Part shown: piece by piece, positions 33,931-44,560 of the stretch
How the letters are laid out: every line of letters begins with the position of its first letter
Numbering within the stretch: the first letter of the stretch is position 1
NCBI RefSeq assembly: GCF_008831285.2
Contig: NW_022204507.1
Span: 1,116,001 to 1,180,000 of the forward strand
Length of the DNA: 64,000 nt
Source: Nymphaea colorata
Lineage: Eukaryota > Streptophyta > Magnoliopsida > Nymphaeales > Nymphaeaceae
Reading direction: 5' to 3'
Position numbers and translations under genes: made by a program
The notes under the pieces: model-generated
The model's input: only the letters and a program-made list of their open reading frames with translations
The model's database searches: none
Told to the model about the DNA's origin: nothing

Positions 33931-35045
33931 CTAGCTTAATTTTCCAACAACAAAGCTAATGTCTGGTCTTGTTACAGTAACATAAAGCAATTTTCCAATG
34001 AGAGACCTGTAAGATCGGGAATCTACTAGTTCTGATTGATCATCATGAAGATGAATACGTGGATTCATAGGGAGATTAGCCGGCTTGGTCCCTAGCATCA
34101 TTGTGTCCTGCAGTAGATCAAGAACATACTTCCTTTGAGACAATACTACACCTTCTTTGTTCTCCACAACTTCAATCCCAAGAAAATATCACAAGTGACC
34201 AAGATCCTTCGTGACAAAATGCTTTTGGAGAAAAGCCTTTGTAGCAGATATTTCTTGACCACAATCACTGTCAAGATAATGTCATCAACATATACTATCA
34301 TAACAACTATACCTGTGGAGGTCCTCTTGATGAATAGAGAATGATCCAAAGGAGATCGTTCAAATCCACATTGTGGAACCACCTCTGATAATTTGTGGAA
34401 CCATGCTCTGGGACTTTGTTTAAGTCCACAGATAGCCTTCTTCAACCGACACACTTTACTACACTCCCCTTATTTCTCGAACCCTGGAGGTTGCTGCATA
34501 TATACAGTCTCCTCAAGATCACCATACAGAAAGGCATTCTTCACATCAAGCTGATACATAGGCCAATCAGAGTGTACCGCAACAGAAATAATAAGGAGAA
34601 TAGTGCTCAATCTGGCCACTGGAGAGAACGTTTCAAAGAAGTCAACCCCGTATGTCTTAGTGTAACCTTTAGCCACTAATCGAGCCTTGTATCGCTCTAA
34701 TGACCCATTTGAATGATATTTGACTGTAAATATCCATTTGGAGCCAACAATGTCACAATCTTCAGGTGGATCGACCAACTCCCAGGTACCACGCTGTACG
34801 AGAGCATCCATCTCATCTTGCGTAGTTGTTCGCCATTTACAATCTAGTAAGGCCTGTTGATGACAAGTTGAGACAGTATGAACTGCCAAAGCCTTAAGAA
34901 ACTGTTGTAAGTTATCATCAAGATGGGCAGTGGAAACAAAGTGAGAGATAGGATGCATGGTACACTGTCTTTTGCCTTTGCGCAGGGCTATAGGCAAGTC
35001 GTCGGAAGGAACAACATCAGGTATACTTACTTCAGTGGAGCTCAC
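33931..35045 (-). pseudogene. Copia C reverse transcriptase
   Basis: The first frame (35,045-34,470) covers ALRKGKRQCTMHPISHFVS, TTQDEMDALVQRGTWELV, GSKWIFTVKYHSNGSLERYK, ARLVAKGYTKTYGVDFFETF and QLDVKNAFLYGDLEETVYMQ up to PPGFEK, where a stop follows. The next frames carry KKAICGLKQSPRAWFHKL and the catalytic IVYVDDIIL, then LSQRKYVLDLLQDT and YRSLIGKLLYVTVTRPDISF. All RVT_2 blocks are recognisable; at least two breaks separate them. Confidence 0.9.
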
Positions 35046-35099
35046 ATCTTGAGAAGAGTCTGATGGTCGACCATGAGAGGGGTCCTATCGCCAAGTGTA

Positions 35100-36214
35100 G
35101 ACTAATGGAGGATCCTGAAACCTATTCATAGTCAGAGTAGGAGATGGAAAAGATTACAACGAGACAGGAGGGATAGATAAAGGGATAGGACAAGACATTT
35201 CAGATGATGCAGAAGTAGGACTAAAGTAAGACCGAGACTCGAAAAAAGTGACATCCGCATTGATATACTCTTTGTGAGTTACCGGATCAAAGCACTTGTA
35301 CCCTTTTTGGTTTCGAGGATAACCAATGAACACACACTTAATGGCTTGAGCAGCAAGGTTATCACGTTTAGGCCCAAGAATGTGAACAAACAGGTACAAC
35401 CAAAAACTTTTGGTGTAATGGAAAATAAGCTTCGATTGGAATAAACAAGTTTAATAGGTACTTTGTTGTCAATGGAGGATGATGGCAAACGATTGGTCAG
35501 GTAACAGGCCATGAGTATGGCATCACCCCATCAGTATGCAGGTACATGATTATGAAAAATTAGGGTACGAGCAACAATTAGAAGTTGCCGATGTTTTCGT
35601 TCGGTGACTCCATTTTGTTGTGAGGTATGAAGACATGTAAATTGTGGAGAGATACCATTTTCAACATAAAAGGTCATTAAAATAGATGATTTGAACTCAA
35701 GAGCATTGTCAGTGCGAATACACTTAACCAAAGAACCAAATTGAGTCTTTATTTCAATAATCAAGTTTTTGAAAATACAAATTACTTCAGATCTTTCCTT
35801 CAAAAGGAATACCCAACTGACTCCAGAATAATCATCAACAACGACAAGAAAGTACCTAAACTTATTTCGGCTAGCAACCCTGCTAGGCCCTCACACATCA
35901 ACATGAAGAAGATCAAATAACCCTTGACTTGAAGGACTAAGACTCGAAGGAAAACTACTACGTGTGTGCTTGCCAAGTTGACAAGCCTCACACTGAAAAG
36001 ACTTTGGAACTGAAAGATTAGGTAGGAGAACGGAGCTTGGGTGCTGAAGGGTGACCAAGCCGGAGATGCCACTGGAAGACTGTAGGCTCTGATGTAGAAG
36101 AGGTAGCAGCAAGACCCATAGGAGCCGACAGGATGTAGACACCCCCTTTCTCATAGCCGCCACCAATCGTCTTCCCAGTTTGCAAGTCGTGAATTGAGCA
36201 TGAACCAGGGTCAA
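35100..36214 (-). pseudogene. Copia C integrase
   Basis: The minus strand reads the LGHPS-type pre-integrase block (WHLRLGHPSAPKLRSPT-like, about 36,020-36,060), CEACQLGKHTRSSFPSS, FDLLHVDV, YFLVVVDDYSG-type sequence, IKTQFGSLVKCIRTDNALEF and QNGVTERKHRQLLIVARTLI. It ends with KVFGCTCLFT and KCVFIGYPRNQKGYKCFDP. This is a whole copia integrase split over frames, including the D-D-E context around RTDNALEF and the GYS/GYP tail. Confidence 0.88.
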
Positions 36215-36659
36215 AAATAATACAACAGTGTAAATCAGTAGTCAACTGTCTAACAGAGCGTAAATGAGATGGAAATTTAGTAGCATATAAAACATGTGGG
36301 ATAGTCATAGACTGAGAAATCTTCACATCTCCATAACCCAATATGGGTGACAGTCTACCATCTGCAATTTTTACATGATGTGGCTGAGAAAATTTATGCA
36401 GAGTAGTGAAAGACCCAGGTCTACTGCAGAAATGTCTCGATGCTCCTGAATCAATAATCCACGAAGTACCTGAGTCAGACGTGGAAGGACCCGTTGAGAA
36501 GGCTCGATCAGTCAATGTTGTGGAAGCTGAAGCCTGTGAGGCTTTGTGTGCTACAAATTGCTCATACTCAACTCTGTCAATGCTAACTGTAACTGTCTCT
36601 GGTGCTATACTAGATGAAGAATCCTCCACAGTAAGAGTGGCAGTCTGTGCAGAGCCCAT
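36215..36659 (-). pseudogene. Copia C protease region
   Basis: Part of a 213-codon frame (36,659-36,018) with the aspartic protease signature SWIIDSGASRHFCS (about 36,440-36,485), catalytic Asp intact. It is followed by HHVKIADGRLSPILGYGDV and IPHVLYATKFPSHLRSV. This frame is the longest intact pol piece of the element and continues into the pre-integrase block. Confidence 0.88.
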
Positions 36660-36734
36660 AGAAGAGTGAGTAGGCTTTTGCCCTGTTTGGTGACCATATT
36701 TCTTTCCTGCAACAAAGAGGATGGGCGACCATGT

Positions 36735-37538
36735 TTATCCCAACACCGATCCTCTAAGTGTCCAATCTATCCACAATAGGTGCATTGGAACCTCCCACGA
36801 CCCCCCAGTTCCACAACCTATACCTCTTCCTCTGACACTATAGGTAGAGCCATGACCACGACCACCCCCCACAGCAAGGGCAGAGGCAGGCGTCACACCA
36901 ACTGGTTGAGACAAGCTAATAGCAAGATGACTAAGTCTGTTATATGCATCAGAGAGATCAGGAATTTCACTTCCAGTGAGCATATGATCCTTAGCAGCAG
37001 CATACTCTAGAGAGAGACCAGCAAGAAACTTTGCAACCATAGTAGGTTCAAAGTGTGACTTATAACAAGATTTGCATAGATGACGCAAGAATTTCAGACG
37101 TTCATAGGTAGTTTTAACTGTTGCAATGTATTGTGATAAATCCTGATTTTCCTGTCGGAGGTTGTGCAACTCTTCTTCAACTTGAAGGATTTTACTCACA
37201 TTCTTATCTTGTGAATATGTCTATCTAAGGAATTCTCACATCTCCTTCGCAGTAGTATAGTAAGTAATAGTAGAAGCAATTTGTGGTTGGACGCTATTCA
37301 TAATCCAAGACATAACCATGTTGTCGTCCTCTTCCCAGGTTATGTACTTCCCTGACTTGTCAATAGGCTCATCCTCTTCAATTATGTGTCTCTTTTGATG
37401 TCCTTTGACTGACAACATAAAGGATCTGGACCACAGTTCATAGTTGTGTCCATCTAATTTAACCGTAGATCCATAGGAGAAGGGATTTCCAACTCCTTTA
37501 TGATCGTTACTACCCTCTGATTTGTGGTTCTCAGCCAT
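36735..37538 (-). pseudogene. Copia C gag
   Basis: Starts MAENHKSEGSNDHKGVGNPF at 37,538 and continues GHNYELWSRSFMLSVKGHQK and TWEEDDNMVMSWIMNSVQPQ, the UBN2-type copia gag N-terminus. After a stop, the second frame (37,199-36,735) carries ENQDLSQYIATVKTTYERLK, KFLAGLSLEYAAAKDHMLTG and a Gly-rich RG region. The zinc knuckle beyond it is degenerate. Copia D begins with almost the same gag sequence, still open. Confidence 0.88.
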
Positions 37539-37899
37539 AATAAATCACAGCAAGAATGAGAATACCAAGATAAAATATATATGCAGCAACTTCACCCAGA
37601 CGTCAGGAACAAAAAATAAGAAACGTGCACAAGCTTCTTTCACAACCCCAAACAGCAAGAAAATAGGAAAAAACTTGCTTACAAACAAAGTCTGCTGCTG
37701 CTCCTACTATTCCCAACCTCGACTCTCAAACAACAAGTCCACATCTTGCGTAAATAAGTTCCACATATATTCTGCCTCAACTCTCACACAGCAAGTCCAC
37801 ATCTAGCGTAGATAAAATCTGCATATATTCTACTTCACCTGATCATCCCTTAAACCACAACCACAAACAACATATCAACTTCACTTGAGGATCTAATCA

Positions 37900-38160
37900 C
37901 GCCTTCCACATAGGCGAGATCAGGTCCTCCTCCATGCAGTAAGAAATATGAGAGACAAGAGAAGATCACGCCAGCAGCAGCAAGAGAATATCACACAGTA
38001 GCCTGTGAAGATCACGTCAGCTGCTTGAGGAGATCACGCCAGCGGCAGCAAGAGAAGATCACGCCAGTAGCCTGTGAAGATCATGTCAGCAGCTTGAGGA
38101 GATCACGCCAGCGGCAGCCTGAGAAGATCACGCCAGCAGTCTGAGACGATCATGGCAGCA
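37900..38160 (-). repeat. Copia C leader tandem repeats
   Basis: Between gag and the primer-binding site, GATCACGCCAGC-type units recur about eight times in a higher-order pattern (CCTGTGAAGATCAC / TTGAGGAGATCACGCCAGCG). Copia D has fewer units in the corresponding place (63,135-63,250). Confidence 0.8.
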
Positions 38161-38162
38161 GT

Positions 38163-38175
38163 GGCTCTGATACCT
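38163..38175 (-). other. Copia C primer-binding site
   Basis: On the minus strand AGGTATCAGAGCC lies directly after the 5' LTR end CGCAACA. It matches initiator methionine tRNA except for its first base. Confidence 0.85.
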
Positions 38176-38397
38176 TGTTGCGTGATGGAGAAGGGGAGAA
38201 CACGAGAAAGAGGGAGAGAGACGGTGAAAATATTCTATTCCATATCGTGCTCTATTCTCTACTTAAAGAGAGATTAGGGCACGGTTGTGGCAGTTACAAA
38301 AGTAGGACAAATAAAGTAGTAAAAAGACAAAAGAGAACTGTAACTTTTAAATAATCAAATGACTACCACACTTAAAGCAAACTTTCTAATTTTAACA
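38176..38397 (-). repeat. Copia C 5' LTR
   Basis: 222 bp, TG..CA ends, followed by ACCAG (38,398-38,402). Confidence 0.9.
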
Positions 38398-38402
38398 ACC
38401 AG

Positions 38403-40740
38403 TATAGGATGGGTCCTTTGTTATACAGAGATTACCATATATATAAATGGTCCCCTTATCTGTTTAGTGTTAAGTATATATAGGTGACCTTACCATGTTG
38501 TGTATATATTCCTTATACATAGACATATATATTACAACTAACTATGTAGAGGACAATGATGGTTGTATAATAGTGTATACAACTTATAATGTTGTATACA
38601 GGTAATATATGTATATCAGTACTATACCTGGGATAGTACTGATATAATATAGCATGCTATATTATATACACTATATAATATGTAGTACAACATATTATGG
38701 TATATAGGGTTATGACCACCGTAGACTATAACCCTATATACCATAATAGGTATATGTACAGTATAATAGTACATACTACTATATTGCCACGTTTGTAGCA
38801 TAAGTATTATCATATGGATGTGCATGTCATAGTAGTATAGTACCATACATAATATATGGTATATGGTTATGTACACATTATGATATCCAGCAATTATACC
38901 CATGTTATTATACAAATAGTACATATGGTATTATACTGGTAATAAGGTATAATAATAGTACACTGTATACAATGTTATACATTAGTGTTATAATATGGGC
39001 ATATAGTATATGTAAAGCTATATGACTTATAACCTGACATATTAAAGCCATATATGTTACATACTGTGTAGGGGTTTAACCCCTATATAGTAGACACATG
39101 TTATCATGTGGGCCCATTTTATATGTAGTATGTTATAACATATACTATATGCCCTAATACATAGTTTCTTCTATCATATTACATAATATGGGACATGTCA
39201 TATAGCTTTACATTATAAAGAACATTGTATCATACACCAAGAAAGTGTGTGCGTTGCTTTAAGGAATATATATATAGACAACAGTATGTTATACATAGGG
39301 ATAAGGTTGATAATATGCCAAAACGCTTGATTTGTTCACATATGTCCACTAGATATTATCCACCTTATCAATATGTATAACATACTGTTGTCTATATATA
39401 TATATATATATATATTCCCAAGTACCTAGGCGCATAGTGTACATGTGGTAACAAAGGTTACCACACATGACCATTATATTGCATGTGATAGTGACTAGTT
39501 GGTTAAAGGGCAGTACATACGGTTATAATACAGTATTATATACTATTACCATCTGCAGACTATAACGTATGTTATTGTCAAAACCCTAAACCTTGTACTA
39601 GTAAGTTCTGGTTAATCTATGTATTAATATGCCTATACAGCCACAAGATTATGACATAATATGCTTTCTGACAGTATACTAAATATAATGAAGTATATTG
39701 TATATGTACATACCTATACATAACTGTATATATACCTATACAAGGTTTACACCATCAGGTATACTATATCACTTGTGATATAGTATAAGTGTACCTATGA
39801 TAGTAGGCAGAGCGGTACAAATGTTGATGCAAATATTAAGTATGTACATACTTATACATATGGTTGTACATATGCCTGCTGTCTACTATCATAGGTATTT
39901 CCAATATGGCCAGTACCATATACACTATTATCCATATAGTTATAGTCCTATAACACTCTGTAAACATATTGTATAGGGCTACTATATGTACAAGTTGGTA
40001 CATAGTGCGTGTACAGCTGTATATGTTACTGTATGATAGAAGGGTACATTGTACACTGTATACCCATAAGGTAAACGGTGGATAATTACATAGTGTACAC
40101 TCTGTGTAAACTCCAATGCTATACAGTAATATAGTACTGTATAGAATGTTACTATACTATATATACACTATTACCAGTATAGGGGCGATAGTATATATAA
40201 CCCTACTATATACACTATCCACAGTATAGTTACTGGCCAAACATCTATAGTATATTACACTATAGTACATGACCATATAGGGGTTAATATTTGAGGATAC
40301 AAAAAGATTATACACGTCAAACCTAACAGATTAAACCTAGTTAACCACTACATATATAACCAGACAATGTATAACGTGTTATTTAGCACTTATCAGTAGT
40401 GTTATTATAAGCCCTTAATAACCAGGTTGCCCATATGTACACAGGTGATGCTCTTTTCCACCTGTTTTTGGGTGGGCCCTCCTTCATAATAAAAATCCTC
40501 ACTAATACGCCACTCCAATGTGGACAATAACAGTCTTATGTACATATGGGCATCTGTGAACAATCAGGTACATATGTATACTATATATGAGTTATATAAA
40601 TATGTTATGGCTGGATTTTGTTACAGCCATATATAAACAACTTGGAACATACCTTCTGCACGTAATATCGAGTATAAGGTTTACACTATGTTCTTAAGCC
40701 AATAAACATTAGGTATTGTTTATCTAGTACTACATAAGCC
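38403..40740. repeat. TA-rich hairpin-saturated block, main part
   Basis: About 2.3 kb rich in TATA-, GTATA- and TACATA-type words in which short inverted repeats follow one another closely. Examples: a 26-bp perfect palindrome at 38,642-38,667; 21-bp perfect arms at 38,693-38,713/38,728-38,748; a hairpin of about 155 bp at 39,263-39,418; 13-bp perfect arms with a 2-base loop at 39,760-39,787; distant arms at 39,793-39,812/39,878-39,897; arms around 40,431-40,445/40,535-40,552. No coding frame is credible. Function unknown; it borders the pararetrovirus remnants. Confidence 0.8.
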
Positions 40741-40751
40741 TATGCTCTGTT

Positions 40752-41205
40752 TTAATCTTCGGGCTCAAGGTACTTTCTTGTGTTATACCAAAACCCCTTG
40801 GACAGAGGTGGAGTATAGTCCACGTTGAAGGTAGTATAAGGTTCTCTGAGGAGCTGCATGCCAATTTTAGAGATGACTATTCCTTCATGGCATCCTATAA
40901 AGACAATTATAAAATACGTAGGATGACTATCTAAATCTCTAACATAAATTTTTGGACAATCAATGGATTGAGTTAAGTTTCCTTGTGTAGTTACAAGTTG
41001 AAGTTTAACCAATTCTTTTGGGATGCATTCGGAATAGGATATTTTTATTCCTGCCATTGTTTCTGCCAGGATAGGTTTTTCCATTTGTTTAATGTATTTT
41101 GGATCTACTAGAGATTTATCTAAAATAGTATTTGTGCATCCTGTGTCAATTAAAGCCTGAGTATCTACAAGAGTTTTTCCTATTGTTATTTTTACACTGT
41201 ACTAA
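40752..41205 (-). pseudogene. Caulimovirid aspartic protease fragment
   Basis: The minus strand carries the retropepsin signature ALIDTGCTNTILD (about 41,110-41,150), where DTG is the catalytic triad. About 110 more codons follow without a stop to 40,752. A stop lies shortly upstream (about 41,204), cutting it from the coiled region. It follows the coat/zinc-finger region as in pararetrovirus polyproteins. Reverse transcriptase should come next but the sequence changes to TA-rich DNA. Confidence 0.8.
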
Positions 41206-41990
41206 TATTGGTGGAAAAAATTTTCAGTTTCTTCTTTATGAAGAAAACTTATTAAGTACATCGGTTTTACTTCTTTATGCATTAAAGTAGAGGAAGAACG
41301 AGTTTCTTTTATTTGTTTTTGTAAGTCTTGAAATTGTTCTTGAGTTTTCATTATGAATTTTTCAATCTTTTCTTTATAGTTTTCCAGTCTGCTAATTCTT
41401 TTTTCTAAATCGCTTTCTTCTGTTTTTTCTTTGTGTCTTGTATTTTCTTGAATAGGTAAATCAACATTTGGTTCTAAAACGGTTAAGCAAAGTCTATAGA
41501 TTTCTTTGTGACATTAATAACATTTCCACATGTTTTTCATACTTGGGAATCTTGAACATATGAAACGTTGTTTATTTAGATTTCCTTCCTTGAATTTCCG
41601 TTGTGGTAACAATCTCGTTCATTCATTGTCAAAAGTATAGAGTTCTAAGAATTCATCTAAAACATCTGTTTGGAAATTTAGGGTTTTATTTTTAGTAAAT
41701 TTATTTATTAGTGGATAATCTTCTTCTTTAGAACTTATATCTTTTGTATTTTCTATATCTTCTATAGATATTATGGAATAAACTGATTTTGTATCACTAA
41801 CATATTTGTCTACATTAATAAGTTCTTGGTTTGTGGTATTGACAAGAATGGCTTCTTTTGTGTAAGCATTTAGAAGTTTGGGACAACAACTTCCTAAATG
41901 AGTATTTTCTTGACAAACAATACAACTTAACTTGCTTTTATAATTTCTTCATTTATCATATTTTCTGGCATGTTTATCATTATTTAGATA
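41206..41990 (-). pseudogene. Caulimovirid zinc fingers and coiled region, copy 1
   Basis: In minus-strand order: a CX2CX4HX4C knuckle (about 41,895-41,935), an acidic Ser/Asp-rich stretch, a damaged second Cys motif with one Cys replaced by Arg and a stop (about 41,520-41,580), and a Glu/Lys-rich coiled-coil-like segment (about 41,300-41,450). The part from about 41,456 to 41,990 is duplicated at 43,151-43,700. Frameshifted. Confidence 0.75.
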
Positions 41991-42493
41991 AGGAACCTGA
42001 TTCTTTGATTTTATTAAGAAATATTTTTTAGATCTTCTAAAATTTTCTTTCGTATCTTTTCTTCGTCTTCGCCTTATAGGCTTCCTAGTTTCATATGATA
42101 CTCGAAAATTTTGAGGAGTATAAATATTTTTACAAAAGGAGTGGTCTCCCTTTAATTGTTTTTTATTTTTATTTCTGAACATTTCTTTTCTAGACATCTA
42201 CATATATGTCCTATTCTATAAGCAATATTTTGTGATATTTTAAGGGGTTGATTTATTTGGAGGTATTTAGGCCATCCTTTCACAATTTATTGCCCTAATT
42301 CTCCTGAGAATTTTTGAAAAAGTCTTTCTCCTATTCCATAGTCATAGGAATTTCCAGAAATAATGGTGTAATAATAATAAGCCCTTAAAAATTCTTTAAT
42401 ATGATTCCAACTTGTTAACCTCAGTTGTTCTAGTCTACAAACTGCTTCTTTTTGGGCTTCCTCCATTCCCGTGTTAGGACTGGTTCCTGCCAA
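41949..42493 (-). pseudogene. Caulimovirid coat protein core and basic tail
   Basis: The frame 42,493-42,287 has a helical coat core with a YDYGIGERLFQKFSGELG-like segment, the pattern of caulimovirid capsid cores (G-x-x-LFxKLPGxLG). After a stop, the frame 42,197-41,949 carries the Arg/Lys-rich tail, KPIRRRRRKD, that precedes the CCHC knuckle. Order and content fit a pararetrovirus coat protein. The N-terminus is missing beyond about 42,510, where plus-strand RNase H sequence begins. Confidence 0.75.
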
Positions 42494-42511
42494 GATCGTT
42501 TGTATTCTGAA

Positions 42512-42765
42512 AACAAAGTTGTAGGGGTTTACTCCTATAGAGATGTCATTTTCTAGTTGTTCTAGTCTTTGATTGATATTGAGCTTCTAGCTATTTCTTA
42601 TTCCTTAAAAGCTTTTATATTATTCATACTCAGAAAACAATTTTCTATTCAGACTGACTGTGAAGCCATTGTAAAGTTTCATGCACAATTACACGAAACG
42701 GGAAAAAAATCTTCATTGTTAAATTTCAGGGATACTATGATAATATTTTTCTCAATGGCATTATA
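42512..42765 (+). pseudogene. Caulimovirid RNase H fragment, inverted
   Basis: The plus strand reads IELLAISYSLKAF and QFSIQTDCEAIVKF, the E-LLA and TDCxAI blocks of badnavirus-type RNase H. A GKKSS and FRDTM segment follows, then a stop. Two stops precede the E-LLA block. Its orientation is opposite to all neighbouring viral pieces, and it ends at a near-perfect palindrome (42,757-42,781). Confidence 0.75.
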
Positions 42766-42781
42766 GGGTACCTATAATGCC
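42757..42781. repeat. Palindromic junction between viral fragments
   Basis: A 25-base sequence with 11-bp complementary arms and a 3-base centre lies exactly where plus-strand RNase H meets minus-strand movement protein. Confidence 0.85.
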
Positions 42782-43060
42782 ACCATTGCAGCATTTTGCT
42801 CCTGTATTTCTCCTATGCAGAGGTATGATTTTTACAACAATTAAACCTATGTGGATCAGACTGTATCCACGAGTTTTAAGTGTTTTGATACCTTCTGCAC
42901 TCAGCAAAGGCATAGTTTCTATTTGATTTTCTAGAACAGACATTGCAAGTTCTCTATTGTAAGTATATCTGCCCTGTAATCTTCTCCACTCATTATGGTG
43001 GTAGAGGGTTTCGGGGTTTTAAGACTTGACAAAGTCTTCTTTCTTGTTGATCTTCTTGGA
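42761..43060 (-). pseudogene. Caulimovirid movement protein fragment
   Basis: The minus strand has EWRRLQGRYTYNRELA, then TMPLLSAEGIKTL, RGYSLIHIGLIVVKI and PLHRRNTGAK. The G-Y-x-x-IHIGL-x-x-x-x-I-x-x-LHR pattern is characteristic of the movement domain of badnavirus-like polyproteins. Only the N-terminal third remains; it is cut at the palindromic junction. Upstream (43,060-43,137) the frame has stops. Confidence 0.7.
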
Positions 43061-43137
43061 TTTTCAGCTAGTTCTTCTAGTTGAAGGTTATGATTACTTG
43101 ACGAGGCTCTGTCTCATCTCCTTTTGAAAGTTTCACC

Positions 43138-43700
43138 TCAGAAAGATATAGGTAAATCAACACTTGGTTCTAAAATGGTTAAGCGAAGTCTATGGATTTC
43201 TTTGTGACATAAATAACATTTCCACCTGTTTTCCATACTTGGGAATCTTGAACATATGAAACATTGTTTATTTAGATTTCCTTCCTTGAATTTCCAGTCG
43301 TGGTAACAATCTGGTTCATTCATTGTTAGAAGTATAGAGTTCTAAGAATTCATCTAAAACATCTGTTTGCAAATTTAGTTTTTTATTTTTAGTAAATTTA
43401 TTTATTAGTGGATAATCTTCTTCTTTAGAACTTATATCTTTTGTATTTTCTATATCTTCTATGGATATTATGGAATAAATTGATTTTGTATCACTAGCAT
43501 ATTCGTCTACATTAATAAGTTCTTGGTTTGTGGTATTGACAAGAATGGCTTCTTTTGTGTAAGCATTTAGAAGTTTGGGACAACAGTAAATGAGTATTTT
43601 CTTGACAAACAATACAACTTAACTTGTTTTTATAATTTCTTTGTTTATCATATTTTCTGACATGTTTATCTTTATTTAGATAAGGAGCTTTATTCTTTGA
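43138..43700 (-). pseudogene. Caulimovirid zinc-finger region, copy 2
   Basis: Direct duplicate of about 41,456-41,990 with scattered substitutions and small indels. In this copy the second Cys motif is intact as CX2CX11CX2C (CFICSRF...KCYLCHKE, about 43,195-43,265), an arrangement found beside the coat knuckle in badnaviruses. In contrast the CCHC knuckle is damaged by a small deletion near 43,585. The copy ends after a VDLPIS string, where copy 1 continues into the coiled region. Confidence 0.75.
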
Positions 43701-44229
43701 TTTTCTTAAGATAATATTAGGGTAAGAACCCTAAACCAAGAAAATGAAATTGATATACTACAGCACATGATCCCCAACTTTGGCCCCAAATCATAGAACA
43801 ATGGGGTGCCATCATAATAAAAGTGGATATACAAATATATTTTCTTTGGCAGTCCTGTTATTTAGTGCTTATTGACAATAAAACACAATGGCTTCTTTAC
43901 ATGTCAATAGTTTCTATGGGATTTTGTGTAAATTCCACAAACTTGGCACCCCATAATAGTGGAAGCAATGAAAAGAACACAGACTGAGAGGAACTCAGAC
44001 TCTTCACCAAAAAGTTATTAATACCAAACCTTCATCGCAAATAATCTTTACCTATCAAAGGAAATATACCTTTTGGCCATATATAGTATACATATGTACC
44101 TGACTGTTCTTGGTGTTTTAATTTTACTACTGTAAGGAACCGAAAGATACTGTGTTTATAGTAGATGAATTTATCCTCTAGACTAGAACAACTTGGGAAT
44201 GAATCAGGAATCTGTGTTCCATACAATCA
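43701..44229 (-). pseudogene. Probable caulimovirid remnant, domain unclear
   Basis: A 64-codon minus-strand frame (44,226-44,032) continues closely from the reverse transcriptase piece and may be decayed RNase H spacer. The rest to 43,701 shows no firm motif. Confidence 0.35.
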
Positions 44230-44560
44230 GCATAACTTGTTCGTGGTGTAAGGGGTTTTAATTTAATAACTAAATTTTTGATCTTTTTAATCCATTCTAT
44301 ATCTTTTTGGTTGAAGAATATTACCCCATTGGTTCATAACTTAGCATACAAGCCAGCAACTAGATGGTGTAGTTGCGGGATATAGGGTCTGGCATAGTTG
44401 AGAATGCCTAGGAACTGTTCGAGTATCTTTTTGTCTTCTAATTTATCTGAAATTCTGGAATTGATACCAATTTGGTCATGTACGTATTAATACAAATAGT
44501 TTTTGTATAGGGAAAAGTGGTTCTTTAGGAAAGGTTCTTTCTTTACCAGCAAGGTAAAGA
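44230..44560 (-). pseudogene. Caulimovirid reverse transcriptase C-terminal fragment
   Basis: The minus strand reads ISDKLEDKKILEQFLGILNY then ARPYIPQLHHLVAGLYAKL and a stop. After a shift comes NQKDIEWIKKIKNLV. This is the thumb/connection part of a pararetrovirus reverse transcriptase (QFLGxLNYxRxYIPxL...LY). A frameshift separates it from upstream sequence near 44,460. Confidence 0.8.

Larger units (their letters stand above)
33067..38397 (-). mobile_element. Copia C, complete LTR retrotransposon
   Basis: A 5.3-kb Ty1/copia element on the minus strand with TG..CA LTRs (33,067-33,332 and 38,176-38,397), 5-bp target duplications ACCAG (33,062-33,066 and 38,398-38,402), a primer-binding site and a polypurine tract. 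The full gag-protease-integrase-reverse transcriptase-RNase H order is present. Outside the GA tract I count five substitutions between its LTRs, so the insertion is comparatively recent. Stops and frameshifts split the polyprotein into about a dozen frames, so it is probably not autonomous now. It is nested in the TA-rich block. Confidence 0.92.
40741..44560. mobile_element. Endogenous caulimovirid (pararetrovirus) mosaic
   Basis: Fragments of one badnavirus-like pararetrovirus type are packed here in scrambled order. They are coat protein to protease (minus, 42,493-40,752), RNase H (plus, about 42,512-42,765), movement protein (minus, about 43,060-42,761), a second zinc-finger coat fragment (minus, 43,700-43,138) and reverse transcriptase connection region (minus, about 44,460-44,230). 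Every piece is broken by stops, frameshifts or truncation, so this is an inactive genomic fossil. The polymerase expected after the protease is missing, replaced by the TA-rich block. Confidence 0.85.

Noticed and set aside
38622-38924. 100-codon Tyr/Ile-rich minus-strand frame
   Set aside because: Composition artefact of the TA-rich hairpin block.
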